Below, piece after piece: positions 27,226 to 35,405 of a stretch of 64,000 nucleotides of DNA. The notes beneath the pieces are model-generated. The model ran no database searches. It saw only the letters and a program-made list of their open reading frames with translations, and had not been told where the DNA came from. The stretch spans positions 62,001 to 126,000 of the forward strand of contig JAPKBW010000003.1 in NCBI GenBank assembly GCA_028823235.1, read 5' to 3'. This DNA is from Longimicrobiales bacterium (GTDB lineage Bacteria; Gemmatimonadota; Gemmatimonadetes; Longimicrobiales; Gaopeijiaceae). Position 1 is the first letter of the stretch; the number at the start of each line of letters is the position of its first letter. Position numbers and translations under genes: made by a program.

Positions 27226-27715
27226 CTGAGAGCTCGATATGTCCTAACGGAGCCATCAACCTGAGGGCGTCGAAGGTCTGGTTCTCGTCCGTCGATTTTC
27301 CTGCGACATACCTATTGATCGAGACGCCTTCGACCCAGACTCCCTTCCCCGTCGACGACATGTCCCCGGGCCCCGTGTTCGTGCCGGCAAGTGTCCATTT
27401 GGCGATACTTATGTCACCAGCTTGGCGGAAGTCACCGATGGCGACGTGCGCGTCCGGATGCGCCTCACGGAAGCCCGCGGTGACCTCCTTACGTTCGGAC
27501 AGGCTATTCGCATCAGCATCGAGGGCCGGCAGCGCCTTCCGCGCTATGTCGGCAGACAGGTACGCGTCCAGTCGGTTCACGTTGCCTCCGTTCCACGCCG
27601 CGATAACGGCGTCGAGGTGTTGCGGGTATATGGGAATCCAGCATCCCGAGGGCACCGAGTCCAAATAGAAACTCGATGGGGCACACGCCCGGACGAACCA
27701 AGCGATGGATCGCAT
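27218..27715 (-). CDS. SnoaL-like/NTF2-fold protein
   Basis: About 165 residues. The stretch HLDAVIAAWNGGNVNRLDAYLSADI, then AGFREAHPDAHVAIGDFRQAGDISIAKWTLAGTNTG and the C-terminal RYVAGKSTDENQTFDALRLMAPLG follow the order of SnoaL/ester-cyclase-like proteins (NTF2 fold), in which a cone-shaped pocket binds a small molecule. The first 30 residues (MRSIAWFVRACAPSS...) do not fit the family, so the real start may lie further in or use a non-ATG codon. It overlaps the downstream hydrolase gene. The reaction is unknown. Confidence 0.7.
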   Translation of the reverse strand: MRSIAWFVRACAPSSFYLDSVPSGCWIPIYPQHLDAVIAAWNGGNVNRLDAYLSADIARKALPALDADANSLSERKEVTAGFREAHPDAHVAIGDFRQAGDISIAKWTLAGTNTGPGDMSSTGKGVWVEGVSINRYVAGKSTDENQTFDALRLMAPLGHIELSDG

Positions 27716-27984
27716 CCCACCCTGTCAAATTGAGATCACCGTCATGGCTCCGATTCACCTCGGCTAAGGCACTCCACAATAAATACGAATTGTTGCTAGC
27801 CCACTCACGCGCAGCATGCCCTTGTCGAGGACCCAATTCAGCCTCCTGGCCTCCGCCCTTTTCATGGTCGGCAGCTAACAGTTTGGTGTCTGATCGGTCG
27901 GTGTTACGCCAAACGAATGATCTCCCCCCCGGGGCCACCCCTCTCACGCACTTCGTGTTGTCTCACGGTGGCACCAGGGATCGC

Positions 27985-28857
27985 CTATCTGCGAGTCCAG
28001 ATCATGAGTGCCCCACACCCTGCCAAGGCCAGGTCTCGAAAGTCGGTCGGGATGTCGAATGGCGCATGGTAGATCTCCACCGCCGCGACCTCACTCTTTT
28101 TCACGAGGTCGTCCAGAGACTCGAAGTCCTCGATTTCCTTACGGCCGTCTATGTAGATCCAAGGCTGACAATAGCCGCCCATCAGCGCACGCATCAGAAC
28201 AACGTCACCCCAGGGTCCGAAGGTCGTAGCTCGGGCCTCGACCCTTTCGTAGTCGCGGTACGTACGTGGTTTGGCAGTCTGAGTCTGAAAGACTCGAGTC
28301 GACTTCTTTTCGTAGAACATCTGCTGTATATAAGTCGCGGTTGACATCGCGACATCGCCCGGCGTGATGAACTCGCCCGTACCACTGCCCATCCGTTCGT
28401 AAAAGCCGCTGCTGACCAGATGGTTTACACGAGGCTCATACTCGGTCTCCGTCTCTACGGTCAGGCCTGGAAGAGACACCGGGCGCACTGAAATCCGTGC
28501 CTCCACGATCCGATCTGTCTTCGCCAAGAGCTGGAAGGGTCCGATGAGCGTCGACCAATACCCGAAGGCCTCAGCGACGACGGAAAAGGTGCCGGGGAGG
28601 CCAGCTTGGAGCTCGAAGTAGCCCTCGTCCGTCGTCAGCGTCGCCGCAATTGAATCCCGAGTTGCCGTGACCAGCATGACTTTCCCCAGCGCGATCGGCT
28701 CACCGGTGTGTTCGTCGACAAGGATGCCGCGCGCCGTTTGTCCCTGCGCTGCGGACGGAGCGATCAGGGCGACAGCCACCGCGAACAGCAGCGCTGAAGC
28801 GCACCGTGCCAATCGTGACTCCACCATTGGGGCCCTCTGGAAAATTCGCAGGGTCAT
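27985..28857 (-). CDS. secreted carboxypeptidase-regulatory-like / TonB-plug-like protein
   Basis: About 290 residues: signal peptide (ending SAAQGQ), then a CarboxypepD_reg-like beta sandwich (ARGILVDEHTGEPIALGKVMLV...TTDEGYFELQAGLPGTFSVVAEAFGYWS), then a region like the plug of TonB receptors (YCQPWIYIDGRKEIEDFESLDDLVKKSEVAAVEIYHAPFDIPTDF and a final GCGALMIWTRR). There is no barrel, so it is not a complete receptor. Similar short proteins are frequent in Gemmatimonadota and Bacteroidota. The ATG at 28857 is a best guess; ATGs at 28869 and 28827 also exist, and the frame further upstream is antisense to an integrase remnant. Confidence 0.78.
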   Translation of the reverse strand: MTLRIFQRAPMVESRLARCASALLFAVAVALIAPSAAQGQTARGILVDEHTGEPIALGKVMLVTATRDSIAATLTTDEGYFELQAGLPGTFSVVAEAFGYWSTLIGPFQLLAKTDRIVEARISVRPVSLPGLTVETETEYEPRVNHLVSSGFYERMGSGTGEFITPGDVAMSTATYIQQMFYEKKSTRVFQTQTAKPRTYRDYERVEARATTFGPWGDVVLMRALMGGYCQPWIYIDGRKEIEDFESLDDLVKKSEVAAVEIYHAPFDIPTDFRDLALAGCGALMIWTRR

Positions 28858-28945
28858 CCTCGTTCTCATCCGCCCGTCCAGGCTACTGAGTTCTGGCTGA
28901 TCAAGTACACGATCACCGGCACACCGCCGCCGTAGCGCTGGTCCG

Positions 28946-29080
28946 CTCCCGCTGCTCCAGAAGCAATTGGGGCACAAGCATATTGAAATGACGATGAAGT
29001 ACGCCGAGTTTCATCCCAGCTACAGTGACCTTGCTCCGCATTTCGACCAGATGGGTGAGATGTTGGGCCTTGCGTCTGCA
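28946..29080 (+). pseudogene. tyrosine recombinase (integrase), C-terminal remnant
   Basis: The plus strand reads LLQKQLGHKHIEMTMKYAEFHPSYSDLAPHFDQM over about 45 codons. The LGHxxI histidine box and the catalytic tyrosine in MKYAEF at the right spacing are the C-terminal end of phage-type integrases. Upstream, in frame, the expected arginine and HxxR boxes are absent and the sequence degrades (HRRRSAGPLP). About 85% of the gene is missing. The frame runs on to a TGA inside the tRNA-Ser gene that starts at 29188. This is likely the scar of a lost integrative element. Confidence 0.75.
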
Positions 29081-29187
29081 GGTACTGAGACGGCTGATCT
29101 AGGTGACAGTTTGGGTGATATCCACTCGAGCGACACGCTTCCACGACATGACTCGCGGGGAGTTAAGGGGTTGCAGCATAACAACTT

Positions 29188-29271
29188 GGAGGGGTGGCAG
29201 AGTGGTTTAATGCACCGGTCTTGAAAACCGGCGTCCGCAAGGACTCGTGGGTTCGAATCCCACCTCCTCCG
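29188..29271 (+). tRNA. tRNA-Ser(UGA)
   Basis: An 84-nt class II tRNA. The acceptor is GGAGGGG paired with CTCCTCC (one G-U pair), with discriminator G as expected for serine. The anticodon stem CCGGT/ACCGG encloses loop CTTGAAA with anticodon TGA. A long variable arm (GTCCGCAAGGACT) and T arm GGTTCGAATCC follow. CCA is not encoded. An integrase remnant lies 107 bases upstream on the same strand. Confidence 0.95.
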
Positions 29272-29311
29272 TCATGCAGGACAACGAGTTACGGCACATA
29301 AGGCCATCATC

Positions 29312-29327
29312 GTGGTGGTGGTGGTGG
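29312..29327. repeat. GTG microsatellite
   Basis: Five and a third copies of GTG in a row lie within the non-coding stretch between tRNA-Ser and the next gene. Slippage is likely; no function is suggested. Confidence 0.85.
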
Positions 29328-29420
29328 CCTCGGCGTTACCCAAAGTGTTGTCCGAGTGGGCGAAACCAAAGCTTTCGGCAAGACGACCGAAGTAAATACT
29401 GGCGTCCGAATAGCCAGGAC

Positions 29421-29454
29421 AGTAGCCGGTGCCTGCACCCAGGCACCGGCTACT
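29421..29454. other. perfect 15-bp stem-loop
   Basis: AGTAGCCGGTGCCTG pairs exactly with CAGGCACCGGCTACT around a CACC loop. Neither side is followed by a T run, so a classical rho-independent terminator is doubtful. It sits 70 bases past the stop of the minus-strand barrel gene and may still end its transcript or protect its 3' end. Confidence 0.7.
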
Positions 29455-29524
29455 ACTCACTCGTGAAATTGTAACGTTTCGAGATCGCTCAGCTCATATC
29501 GATACTGAGAGCCGATCTCAGAGA

Positions 29525-30037
29525 TCAGAAGGCGATCCCGACGTTAACGATCCGTATCGTGGGAATGACGCGGAAATCCATATCATCATCAAAGCTTCCA
29601 ACCAGCCGCTTGAGCCCGAACCCCATACCAACGTAAAAGTTGTCTTGCTTTCCGAGCACCCAGCTGCGATTCAAATCGAACCCGTAGCCAAAGTACTCGC
29701 CGTCAGCCAGAACGGTGATGCCTACTTTTCCGCCAAATGCCCATCCGTTGAGCGGATCGCCCGTGGGATATAAACGCCAGAACAGGTCGGCGTTGACGTA
29801 CTGCACATCGCCTTCGGAAAAAAACGTAGACCCACCGACTCCCACCGTGGTGGTCTCCGACACGACGCGCTCATACTCCGCGTTGAAGAGCCCGAGCAGT
29901 AGTCCAAACGGATTCGCGGAAATGACCTGAACTCGCGGAGCCTCTGCGGCCTGCCACGCTGAAAGCGGTGTCGTGGCTACCGCAGCAACAACTGCGAGGA
30001 CAGCCACCAACATTGCAGGATGTACCCGAATCATCAT
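29525..30037 (-). CDS. outer-membrane beta-barrel, DUF3575-like
   Basis: About 170 residues: signal peptide (MMIRVHPAMLVAVLAVVAAVATTPLSA), then barrel strands VISANPFGLLLGLFNAEYERVV, TTVGVGGSTFF, NADLFWRLYPTG, WAFGGKVGITVL, NFYVGMGFGLKRLV, ending VNVGIAF with a terminal Phe. The pattern N-P-F-G-L-L-x-G-x-x-N-A-E-Y-E-R resembles DUF3575 and small OmpW-like barrels. The start is the first of two adjacent ATGs at the head of the signal peptide. Function is unknown. Confidence 0.78.
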   Translation of the reverse strand: MMIRVHPAMLVAVLAVVAAVATTPLSAWQAAEAPRVQVISANPFGLLLGLFNAEYERVVSETTTVGVGGSTFFSEGDVQYVNADLFWRLYPTGDPLNGWAFGGKVGITVLADGEYFGYGFDLNRSWVLGKQDNFYVGMGFGLKRLVGSFDDDMDFRVIPTIRIVNVGIAF

Positions 30038-30282
30038 ACCCGTGTCCCGTCTAGGAGTACCTGGCTGAATACGCACATCTGTTTCAATGAAAGAGCTAGA
30101 GATTATGGCTCGAACCACTATGGTGGCGCTACCGAACAAAGAAGGTGGACACTGACGCAAGCACAACCGGGGGTCCTTACCGCCCAGTTCGGCCTGCGTT
30201 GGTACTCGGCAGCAGTAGCATCAGCGAGAAACAGGTGACGACCTTCGTAATCGCGTCGTGACGGCCCTGCGAGTGCATTGCG

Positions 30283-30669
30283 TCAGTCATGTGCCTTCGT
30301 CGGTCCGGGACAAGTCACCCACCACGTCCAAAAAAGAAAAAGGCCCTGCACCGGCAACCTCAGGTACAAGGCGGCCACCGGCACGCTGGGAAAGGCCGCC
30401 GGGCTGAGGGCCATGTGTAGATTCGCTGGGAATACCACCACGAGAAATCCGATCAATCCCCAGCCCGCTTTCTGCCGGATGGACGGGGCCAACACCGCCA
30501 CCCCTAGCCCCATCTCCGTCAGCCCGCTGACCGCGACCAGAAAGCCATGTGCCGGGAGATACCCGGGCATCATCCTGAGATAGAAATCAGGATCGAGGAA
30601 GTGGTTCGCCCCCGCGATGACGAAAAACACCGAGAGAACGATCAGCGCGACATGCCGTCCGCGGGCCAT
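30283..30669 (-). CDS. DoxX-like membrane protein
   Basis: About 128 residues with four hydrophobic helices: VALIVLSVFFVIAGANHFL, GFLVAVSGLTEMGLGVAVLA, WGLIGFLVVVFPANLHMAL and VAALYLRLPVQGLFLFWTWWV. FVIAGxNHFLDPDFYLRMMP is the pattern of small DoxX-related membrane proteins. The start could instead be the ATG at 30747, which would add 26 polar residues; neither has a strong ribosome-binding site. It is divergent from the TlpA-like gene. DoxX relatives take part in thiosulfate oxidation or redox stress in some species, but this cannot be assumed here. Confidence 0.75.
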   Translation of the reverse strand: MARGRHVALIVLSVFFVIAGANHFLDPDFYLRMMPGYLPAHGFLVAVSGLTEMGLGVAVLAPSIRQKAGWGLIGFLVVVFPANLHMALSPAAFPSVPVAALYLRLPVQGLFLFWTWWVTCPGPTKAHD

Positions 30670-30854
30670 CAGCCGACCCACAGTCGATTCAACATCGCGA
30701 ACTCCGATGTCCAGAGACTTTTGTGATTCGCATGACTGACTCACCATTTGGCTGGACCCAAGAGACACCGTGCGACCGCCTCCAGCAAGAAGAGGTTCAC
30801 CCGTCACATATCTCTCCGCGGACCCCCTCGCACCCCTCGCGGGTTGAACCGGGC

Positions 30855-31448
30855 ATGTCCGACTCACCTGCACCGCAAACGCCTCTCCGCCGGGCCATGG
30901 TCTGGGGCGAGCGCGCTCTGTTTGGAGCGCTTCTCGTCTTTGCCCTTTACCGGCTAGGCCCCCAACTAGGAGCGTTCACAGGAGTCGGACCGGACTTGGG
31001 CAGCGCTCCGGACTACACGTTCACCGCACTCGACGGCACCCGTGTCGATTCAGAGGCACTGAAGGGCCAGGTCGTGGTCCTGAATTTCTGGGCGACCTGG
31101 TGTGGACCGTGCAAGCTGGAAATGCCCTCCCTTCAGTCTCTCCACGAGGACAGGGGCAAGGACGGAGTCGTGGTTCTCGGACTCGCGACCGACGCGGGAG
31201 ATGGCTCAGTCGTAGATGCATTTCTCCAGGAGCAAGGCATCACCTACGCGGTCGGCCGGGCCACGAGCGATCACCGCCGCTCATTCGGAGGCGTCTCGAT
31301 GATCCCGACCACCTATCTGATCGACCGTGATGGCATCATTCGGCACAAGATCTTGGGCTACTTCGCTCCGCCCGCCATGAGAGTTGCAGTAAATCGACTG
31401 TTGGCTGAAGAACCGATTCCTAGTGTCGGAACAGCCTCCGCCCGGTGA
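30855..31448 (+). CDS. TlpA/ResA-like thiol-disulfide oxidoreductase
   Basis: A 197-residue membrane-anchored thioredoxin-fold protein. One N-terminal transmembrane helix ([15 protein letters not shown]) is followed by an AhpC/TSA-like domain with [38 protein letters not shown]. The active-site cysteines are Cys83 and Cys86 in WCGPC, and the cis-proline loop is [13 protein letters not shown]. Such proteins reduce periplasmic disulfides, for example in cytochrome c maturation. The ATG of [10 protein letters not shown] is chosen over an upstream one. Its last 29 bases overlap the 3' end of purH on the other strand. Confidence 0.9.
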   Translation: MSDSPAPQTPLRRAMVWGERALFGALLVFALYRLGPQLGAFTGVGPDLGSAPDYTFTALDGTRVDSEALKGQVVVLNFWATWCGPCKLEMPSLQSLHEDRGKDGVVVLGLATDAGDGSVVDAFLQEQGITYAVGRATSDHRRSFGGVSMIPTTYLIDRDGIIRHKILGYFAPPAMRVAVNRLLAEEPIPSVGTASAR

Positions 31449-33021
31449 AGACCATCGCGATTCCGTGCTCGTTCGCGGCACCGATGACCTCTTCGTCTCG
31501 AACCGATCCGCCCGGCTGAATCACGGCCTTCACGCCGGCGGCGGCGGCGGCGTCCACCCCATCCCTGAACGGGAAGAACGCGTCCGATGCGAGCACGGAC
31601 CCCGCTAGATCCAGCCTCGCATCTCCGGCTTTCCGCACCGCGATCTTGGACGAATCGACTCGACTCATCTGCCCTGCCCCGATTCCCAGCACTCCACCAT
31701 CACGGGCCATCAGGATCGCATTGGACTTCACGCCGAAGATCGCAGACCAGGCGAACCGGAGGTCGTCCCATTCCTGTGCCGTCGGCTGGCGTTCGGTGGA
31801 GACCGTCCAGCTGGCGTCGATCTCCCCATAGTACGGAGGCCTCGGCGGAGTCTGGGCGAGCATCCCCCCATATACCGATCGAAGCACGCGTGGCTGCGGC
31901 AGTCGTCCATGGTCCTTCAGGAACTGAGTCGTGGCATCGTCGCCATCTCCTGACACCGGCATCGTCATAATGCGGATGTTTTTCTTTTCCTTGAGCTTGG
32001 CCATCGCCACCTCGGAATAGCCCGGAGCCACGAGGCACTCGATGAAAAGTCCGGACATCAGCTCCGCAGCTTCGGCATCTACAGCACGATTCACAGCGAT
32101 CACCGAGCCGAATGCACTCATCGGATCCGTGGCGAGCGCCCGGCTGTAGGCCTCGGCGAGAGAATCGCCGACACCAAGACCACACGGGGTCGTGTGCTTG
32201 ATGATTGCGACCGCAGGACGAGGCGAGATCGCAAAGGGCGCGAGGCTCAGCAAAGCGCCATCGAGATCCAGAATGTTGTTGTACGACAGATCCTTCCCGT
32301 GGTGCTTTTCGAGTGCCGAGATTCCGACGCGGTTCTCTGGCCCATAGAAGGCGGCAGCCTGATCTGGGTTCTCGCCGTACCGCAACGTCTGCAAACGGGT
32401 CAGTGAACCCTCGATGCGCGCGCCCAGCACGTCTTCCTCTCCTCCGTCTCCTTCTGCCCGAAGGAAGTTCGCGACAGCAGCGTCATATCCACTGATGTGC
32501 TCGAAGACCTTCGCAGCGAGCTCCCGGCGAAGCACCGGGTCATCGTCCCCGTCGATCGAGGCCAGAACCGCTTCGTAGTCAGAGGGGTCGACCACCACCC
32601 ACACATCTTTGTGGCTCTTGGCGGCCGCGCGAATCATGGTCGGCCCACCGATGTCAACTTTCCCCATGGCCTGATCCACGGTGACGTCACCCTGCGCCAC
32701 GGTTTCCCGGAACGGGTAGAGGTTCACGGCCACCAAGTCGATCGGTCCGTACCCGTGTTCCTCGAGCGCAGCCATGTCGTCGAGATGGTCCCGTCGAGCC
32801 AGCAGGCCCGCGTGGATCGCCGGATGAAGCGTCTTCACGCGACCGTCCATCATCTCGGGATGTCCAGTCACGTCCGCAACGTTCGTGACCTTGATGCCGG
32901 CGTCACGAAGGGTACGGGCGGTGCCCCCCGTGGACAGTACTTCCCAGCCACGTGAGGTCAGCGCATTGCCCAGGCCCACGATGCTGTTCTTGTCAGAAAC
33001 GCTCAGGAGTGCGCGCCTCAT
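31420..33021 (-). CDS. purH: bifunctional AICAR transformylase / IMP cyclohydrolase
   Basis: Carries out the last two steps of IMP synthesis. About 533 residues. The N-terminal MGS-like IMP cyclohydrolase domain begins [17 protein letters not shown] and has [17 protein letters not shown] and [19 protein letters not shown]. The AICAR transformylase domain has [26 protein letters not shown] and the late [34 protein letters not shown]. The ATG overlaps the purN stop by four bases. It ends the valS-to-purH run. Confidence 0.96.
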   Translation of the reverse strand: MRRALLSVSDKNSIVGLGNALTSRGWEVLSTGGTARTLRDAGIKVTNVADVTGHPEMMDGRVKTLHPAIHAGLLARRDHLDDMAALEEHGYGPIDLVAVNLYPFRETVAQGDVTVDQAMGKVDIGGPTMIRAAAKSHKDVWVVVDPSDYEAVLASIDGDDDPVLRRELAAKVFEHISGYDAAVANFLRAEGDGGEEDVLGARIEGSLTRLQTLRYGENPDQAAAFYGPENRVGISALEKHHGKDLSYNNILDLDGALLSLAPFAISPRPAVAIIKHTTPCGLGVGDSLAEAYSRALATDPMSAFGSVIAVNRAVDAEAAELMSGLFIECLVAPGYSEVAMAKLKEKKNIRIMTMPVSGDGDDATTQFLKDHGRLPQPRVLRSVYGGMLAQTPPRPPYYGEIDASWTVSTERQPTAQEWDDLRFAWSAIFGVKSNAILMARDGGVLGIGAGQMSRVDSSKIAVRKAGDARLDLAGSVLASDAFFPFRDGVDAAAAAGVKAVIQPGGSVRDEEVIGAANEHGIAMVFTGRRLFRH

Positions 33022-33707
33022 ACCTCTTCCTCGTTCGATTCGGTGGATAGTAATGATCGTTCGGCGTTCGGTGGCTCGTTGAGCCAAACGTCAGGCATCG
33101 GCTCTGGTGATCGATCTTCCCCTAGCGCCTCAACCAGGTGGTCTACTGCCCTTGGATAGAGCTGGTGCTCGACCCTCAGCACCCGTGCAGCGAGTTCCAG
33201 CGGGGTGTCTCCAGGGCGGACTTCAACTCGCCACTGTCCAAGGTTCTCGCCCTCGTCATACTCCTCGGACACGAAATGCACGGTGGCACCCGAAACCGCG
33301 GCCCCGGAGTCGACCACGGACTGGTGCACATTCATTCCGTACATCCCCTTTCCGCCAAAATCGGGGAGCAATGCCGGGTGGACATTCAGGATCCTGCCCG
33401 CAAAGTGGCGTACGACCTCGGTAGGCAGGCGCCGCAGGTACCCCGACAACAGAATGAGATCGACCCGGAATTCGTCGAGGATCGCCATGGTCTCAACAGA
33501 TACAGCCCCTGGCAAACGGTCTTTCGTCGCGATGATCCGGACCGGAATCTCAGCCTGGCAAGCCTTTTCCTGGGCCCCGGCCTCGCGATTCACGACGAGG
33601 AGTCCGATACGCCACCTGTCCTGAGACGACTGATGGTCGAGCAGTGCCTGAAAGTTGGTCCCACCACCGGACGCAAAGACCGCGACGGTGAGCGGAGCGT
33701 CGCTCAC
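33018..33707 (-). CDS. purN: phosphoribosylglycinamide formyltransferase
   Basis: Transfers formyl from 10-formyl-THF to GAR. The 229 residues contain the nucleotide motif VFASGGGTNFQALL, the folate-site region LSGYLRRLPTEVV and the catalytic Asn-His region RILNVHPALLPDFGGKGMYG, with the catalytic Asp in HFVSEEYDEG. The GTG start overlaps the stop of the metallo-beta-lactamase-fold gene as GTGA. A C-terminal extension of about 25 acidic residues ([22 protein letters not shown]) is unusual and likely disordered. Confidence 0.94.
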   Translation of the reverse strand: MSDAPLTVAVFASGGGTNFQALLDHQSSQDRWRIGLLVVNREAGAQEKACQAEIPVRIIATKDRLPGAVSVETMAILDEFRVDLILLSGYLRRLPTEVVRHFAGRILNVHPALLPDFGGKGMYGMNVHQSVVDSGAAVSGATVHFVSEEYDEGENLGQWRVEVRPGDTPLELAARVLRVEHQLYPRAVDHLVEALGEDRSPEPMPDVWLNEPPNAERSLLSTESNEEEV

Positions 33708-34360
33708 GCGAGTTCTCCGCCGTAATGGGGGACCAAGAAGGGATTCCCGACTCGCTCATGTCCGACCGTCGTGGGAGGGCCGTGTCCAGGATACAGGGTC
33801 ATCTCATCATCTAGGGTCAGCACTTCTCGCCGTATTGATGTCATCAGGGTCTGAAAATCGCCGCCGGGAAGGTCGGTGCGGCCAATCGAGCCCTGAAACA
33901 CGACATCGCCAACCAGAACGAGCTGGTCCGCTGCTGAGACGAAGATGACATGGCCAGGCGCATGACCGGGCGTGAAGCAGACATCGAATTCACAGTCCCC
34001 GAAACAAAATGGCACACCCGGCACCAGCATGTTCGTCGGCTCGGGCTGCGTCTCGACGCGGAGACCGAACATCGCGGCCTGGCTTTGGACACCCTGGTAC
34101 AAGCCCAGATCATCGGGGTGCAGCCAGATCGGGACGTCTGGGGCGATCGCTCGGATCTCGTGGACGCCCTCAATGTGGTCGAGGTGCGCGTGGGTCAGGA
34201 GAACGGCTTCGAGCTCGAGCACCTCAGACATGATGACAGATGCCATCGCGGCGGCCCCAGCGCCCGGATCTACAGCCACACAGCGGTTGGTACTCTCACA
34301 GACAGCGAGGTACGCGTTCTCTCCGAACCCTCTTCCTGTGAAGGCCCGGATCTTCACCAT
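33704..34360 (-). CDS. MBL-fold metallo-hydrolase (GloB-like)
   Basis: A 218-residue member of the metallo-beta-lactamase fold. Metal motifs are present: THAHLDH near residue 56, a further His in FTPGHAPGHV, Asp in LVLVGDVVF and His in LYPGHGPPTTV. The size and the order match the small glyoxalase-II-like or persulfide-dioxygenase-like group common in bacteria. The substrate is uncertain. It lies between the erpA-like gene (24 bases upstream) and purN (overlapping), so it is in the same transcript. Confidence 0.9.
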   Translation of the reverse strand: MVKIRAFTGRGFGENAYLAVCESTNRCVAVDPGAGAAAMASVIMSEVLELEAVLLTHAHLDHIEGVHEIRAIAPDVPIWLHPDDLGLYQGVQSQAAMFGLRVETQPEPTNMLVPGVPFCFGDCEFDVCFTPGHAPGHVIFVSAADQLVLVGDVVFQGSIGRTDLPGGDFQTLMTSIRREVLTLDDEMTLYPGHGPPTTVGHERVGNPFLVPHYGGELA

Positions 34361-34384
34361 GTCAGCCTCGGCGATCCACGGTGA

Positions 34385-34711
34385 TCAAACCGTGAAAGAA
34401 CTCCCGCAACCACAGCCGCCAGCAGAGTTCGGGTTCCGGAAGGTGAATCCCTGGCCCATCATCGAACTTACGTAGTCGATCTCGACGCCTTCGAGGTACT
34501 GGGCGCTGAACGGGTCGATGAAGATCTTGATACCGTGAATGTCGACGACTTCGTCGTCATTCTCGGGGCTGTCTTCGATGTTCAGTCCGTACTGGAAACC
34601 GGAGCAGCCGCCGGGCAGCACTGCCACCCGCAGTCCCGCATCGTTCTCCGCACTGTGCTCGGAAATGAAGCTCTGAACCTTGTCGGTCGCCGAGTTGGTG
34701 ATTGTGACCAT
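34385..34711 (-). CDS. iron-sulfur cluster insertion/carrier protein, ErpA/IscA family
   Basis: A 108-residue A-type carrier. The three cluster cysteines are intact: Cys36 in GGCSGFQYGL, and Cys100 and Cys102 in the C-terminal GGCGCGSSF. It delivers clusters to apo-enzymes. Candidate clients in this window are ispG and, if its cluster survives, the DinG-like helicase. AGGAG precedes the ATG. The exact subtype (ErpA, IscA or SufA) cannot be fixed by eye. A 145-base gap separates it from gmhB and may hold its own promoter. Confidence 0.93.
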   Translation of the reverse strand: MVTITNSATDKVQSFISEHSAENDAGLRVAVLPGGCSGFQYGLNIEDSPENDDEVVDIHGIKIFIDPFSAQYLEGVEIDYVSSMMGQGFTFRNPNSAGGCGCGSSFTV

Positions 34712-34856
34712 GGCGTCGAAATCTCCTCTTGTCCGATCAAGCGTAGCGGCCGGGATCGACTCGCGATTCTTTACGCAACATACCCTCCGCGAGGGCTGGG
34801 GTTTCTGCCCCTCGGCCTGCGGTTGAGCGAAAAGCTACCCGAGCCGAAAAACAGGG

Positions 34857-35405
34857 TCAACGACCTGCTCGGTCGATGATGTGGCGCGCAGCGGTCGCAA
34901 GGTCGTCTACAACGCGTATGTGGCTCGGAGCTTCACCTTCGAGTTCGGCTCCATACCCGGTCCGGACCAGAATTCCGCAGCCACCGAGCGCTTCAGCGGC
35001 GCCAACATCGCTGAGTTTGTCGCCGACGAACCAAGACTGGTCGAAATCAAGCGCCAAGGCAGCGGCAGCCTCCCGGTACATCCCTGTCCCCGGCTTTCGA
35101 CAATCACACACCCCCGTCACGTCGGGATGATGGGGGCAGAAGTACGTTCCGCCGACCTGTACCCCTCCCGCCTCCAGTCTCTCCGCGACCCGCCGCGCGA
35201 CCGCTTGGTACTCCTCGACACCGTACTTGCCACGAGCAATCCCTGCTTGATTGGTCACGATGACAACAACGAACCCGGCATCGGCAAGTTGGCGCATCGC
35301 TTCGATCGACCCGGCGATGAACTCGACGCCGTCGGGGTCGGAGAGGTAGATCTTCTCCACGATGATCGTGCCGTCACGATCAAGAAACACCGCCGGTCGA
35401 CTCAC
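34857..35405 (-). CDS. gmhB: D-glycero-beta-D-manno-heptose-1,7-bisphosphate 7-phosphatase
   Basis: HAD-family phosphatase of 182 residues in ADP-heptose synthesis for lipopolysaccharide. The nucleophile motif FLDRDGTI is at residues 7-14 with Asp9 and Asp11. The zinc-binding loop has CPHHPDVTGVCDC (Cys90, His92/93, Cys100, Cys102), and KPGTGMYREA and VGDKLSDVGAA complete the HAD motifs. The GTG start overlaps the selA stop by four bases. Histidinol-phosphatase-like members share the fold, but the zinc loop and length favour GmhB. Confidence 0.9.
   Translation of the reverse strand: MSRPAVFLDRDGTIIVEKIYLSDPDGVEFIAGSIEAMRQLADAGFVVVIVTNQAGIARGKYGVEEYQAVARRVAERLEAGGVQVGGTYFCPHHPDVTGVCDCRKPGTGMYREAAAALALDFDQSWFVGDKLSDVGAAEALGGCGILVRTGYGAELEGEAPSHIRVVDDLATAARHIIDRAGR

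Noticed and set aside
27815-27880. A 20-residue signal-peptide-like plus-strand frame (MPLSRTQFSLLASALFMVGS)
   Set aside because: It stops at once and nothing downstream resembles a protein; too short to call a remnant.
29247-29474. Plus-strand frame over the 3' end of tRNA-Ser and the GTG repeat
   Set aside because: It runs through a tRNA and a microsatellite and has no coding pattern.
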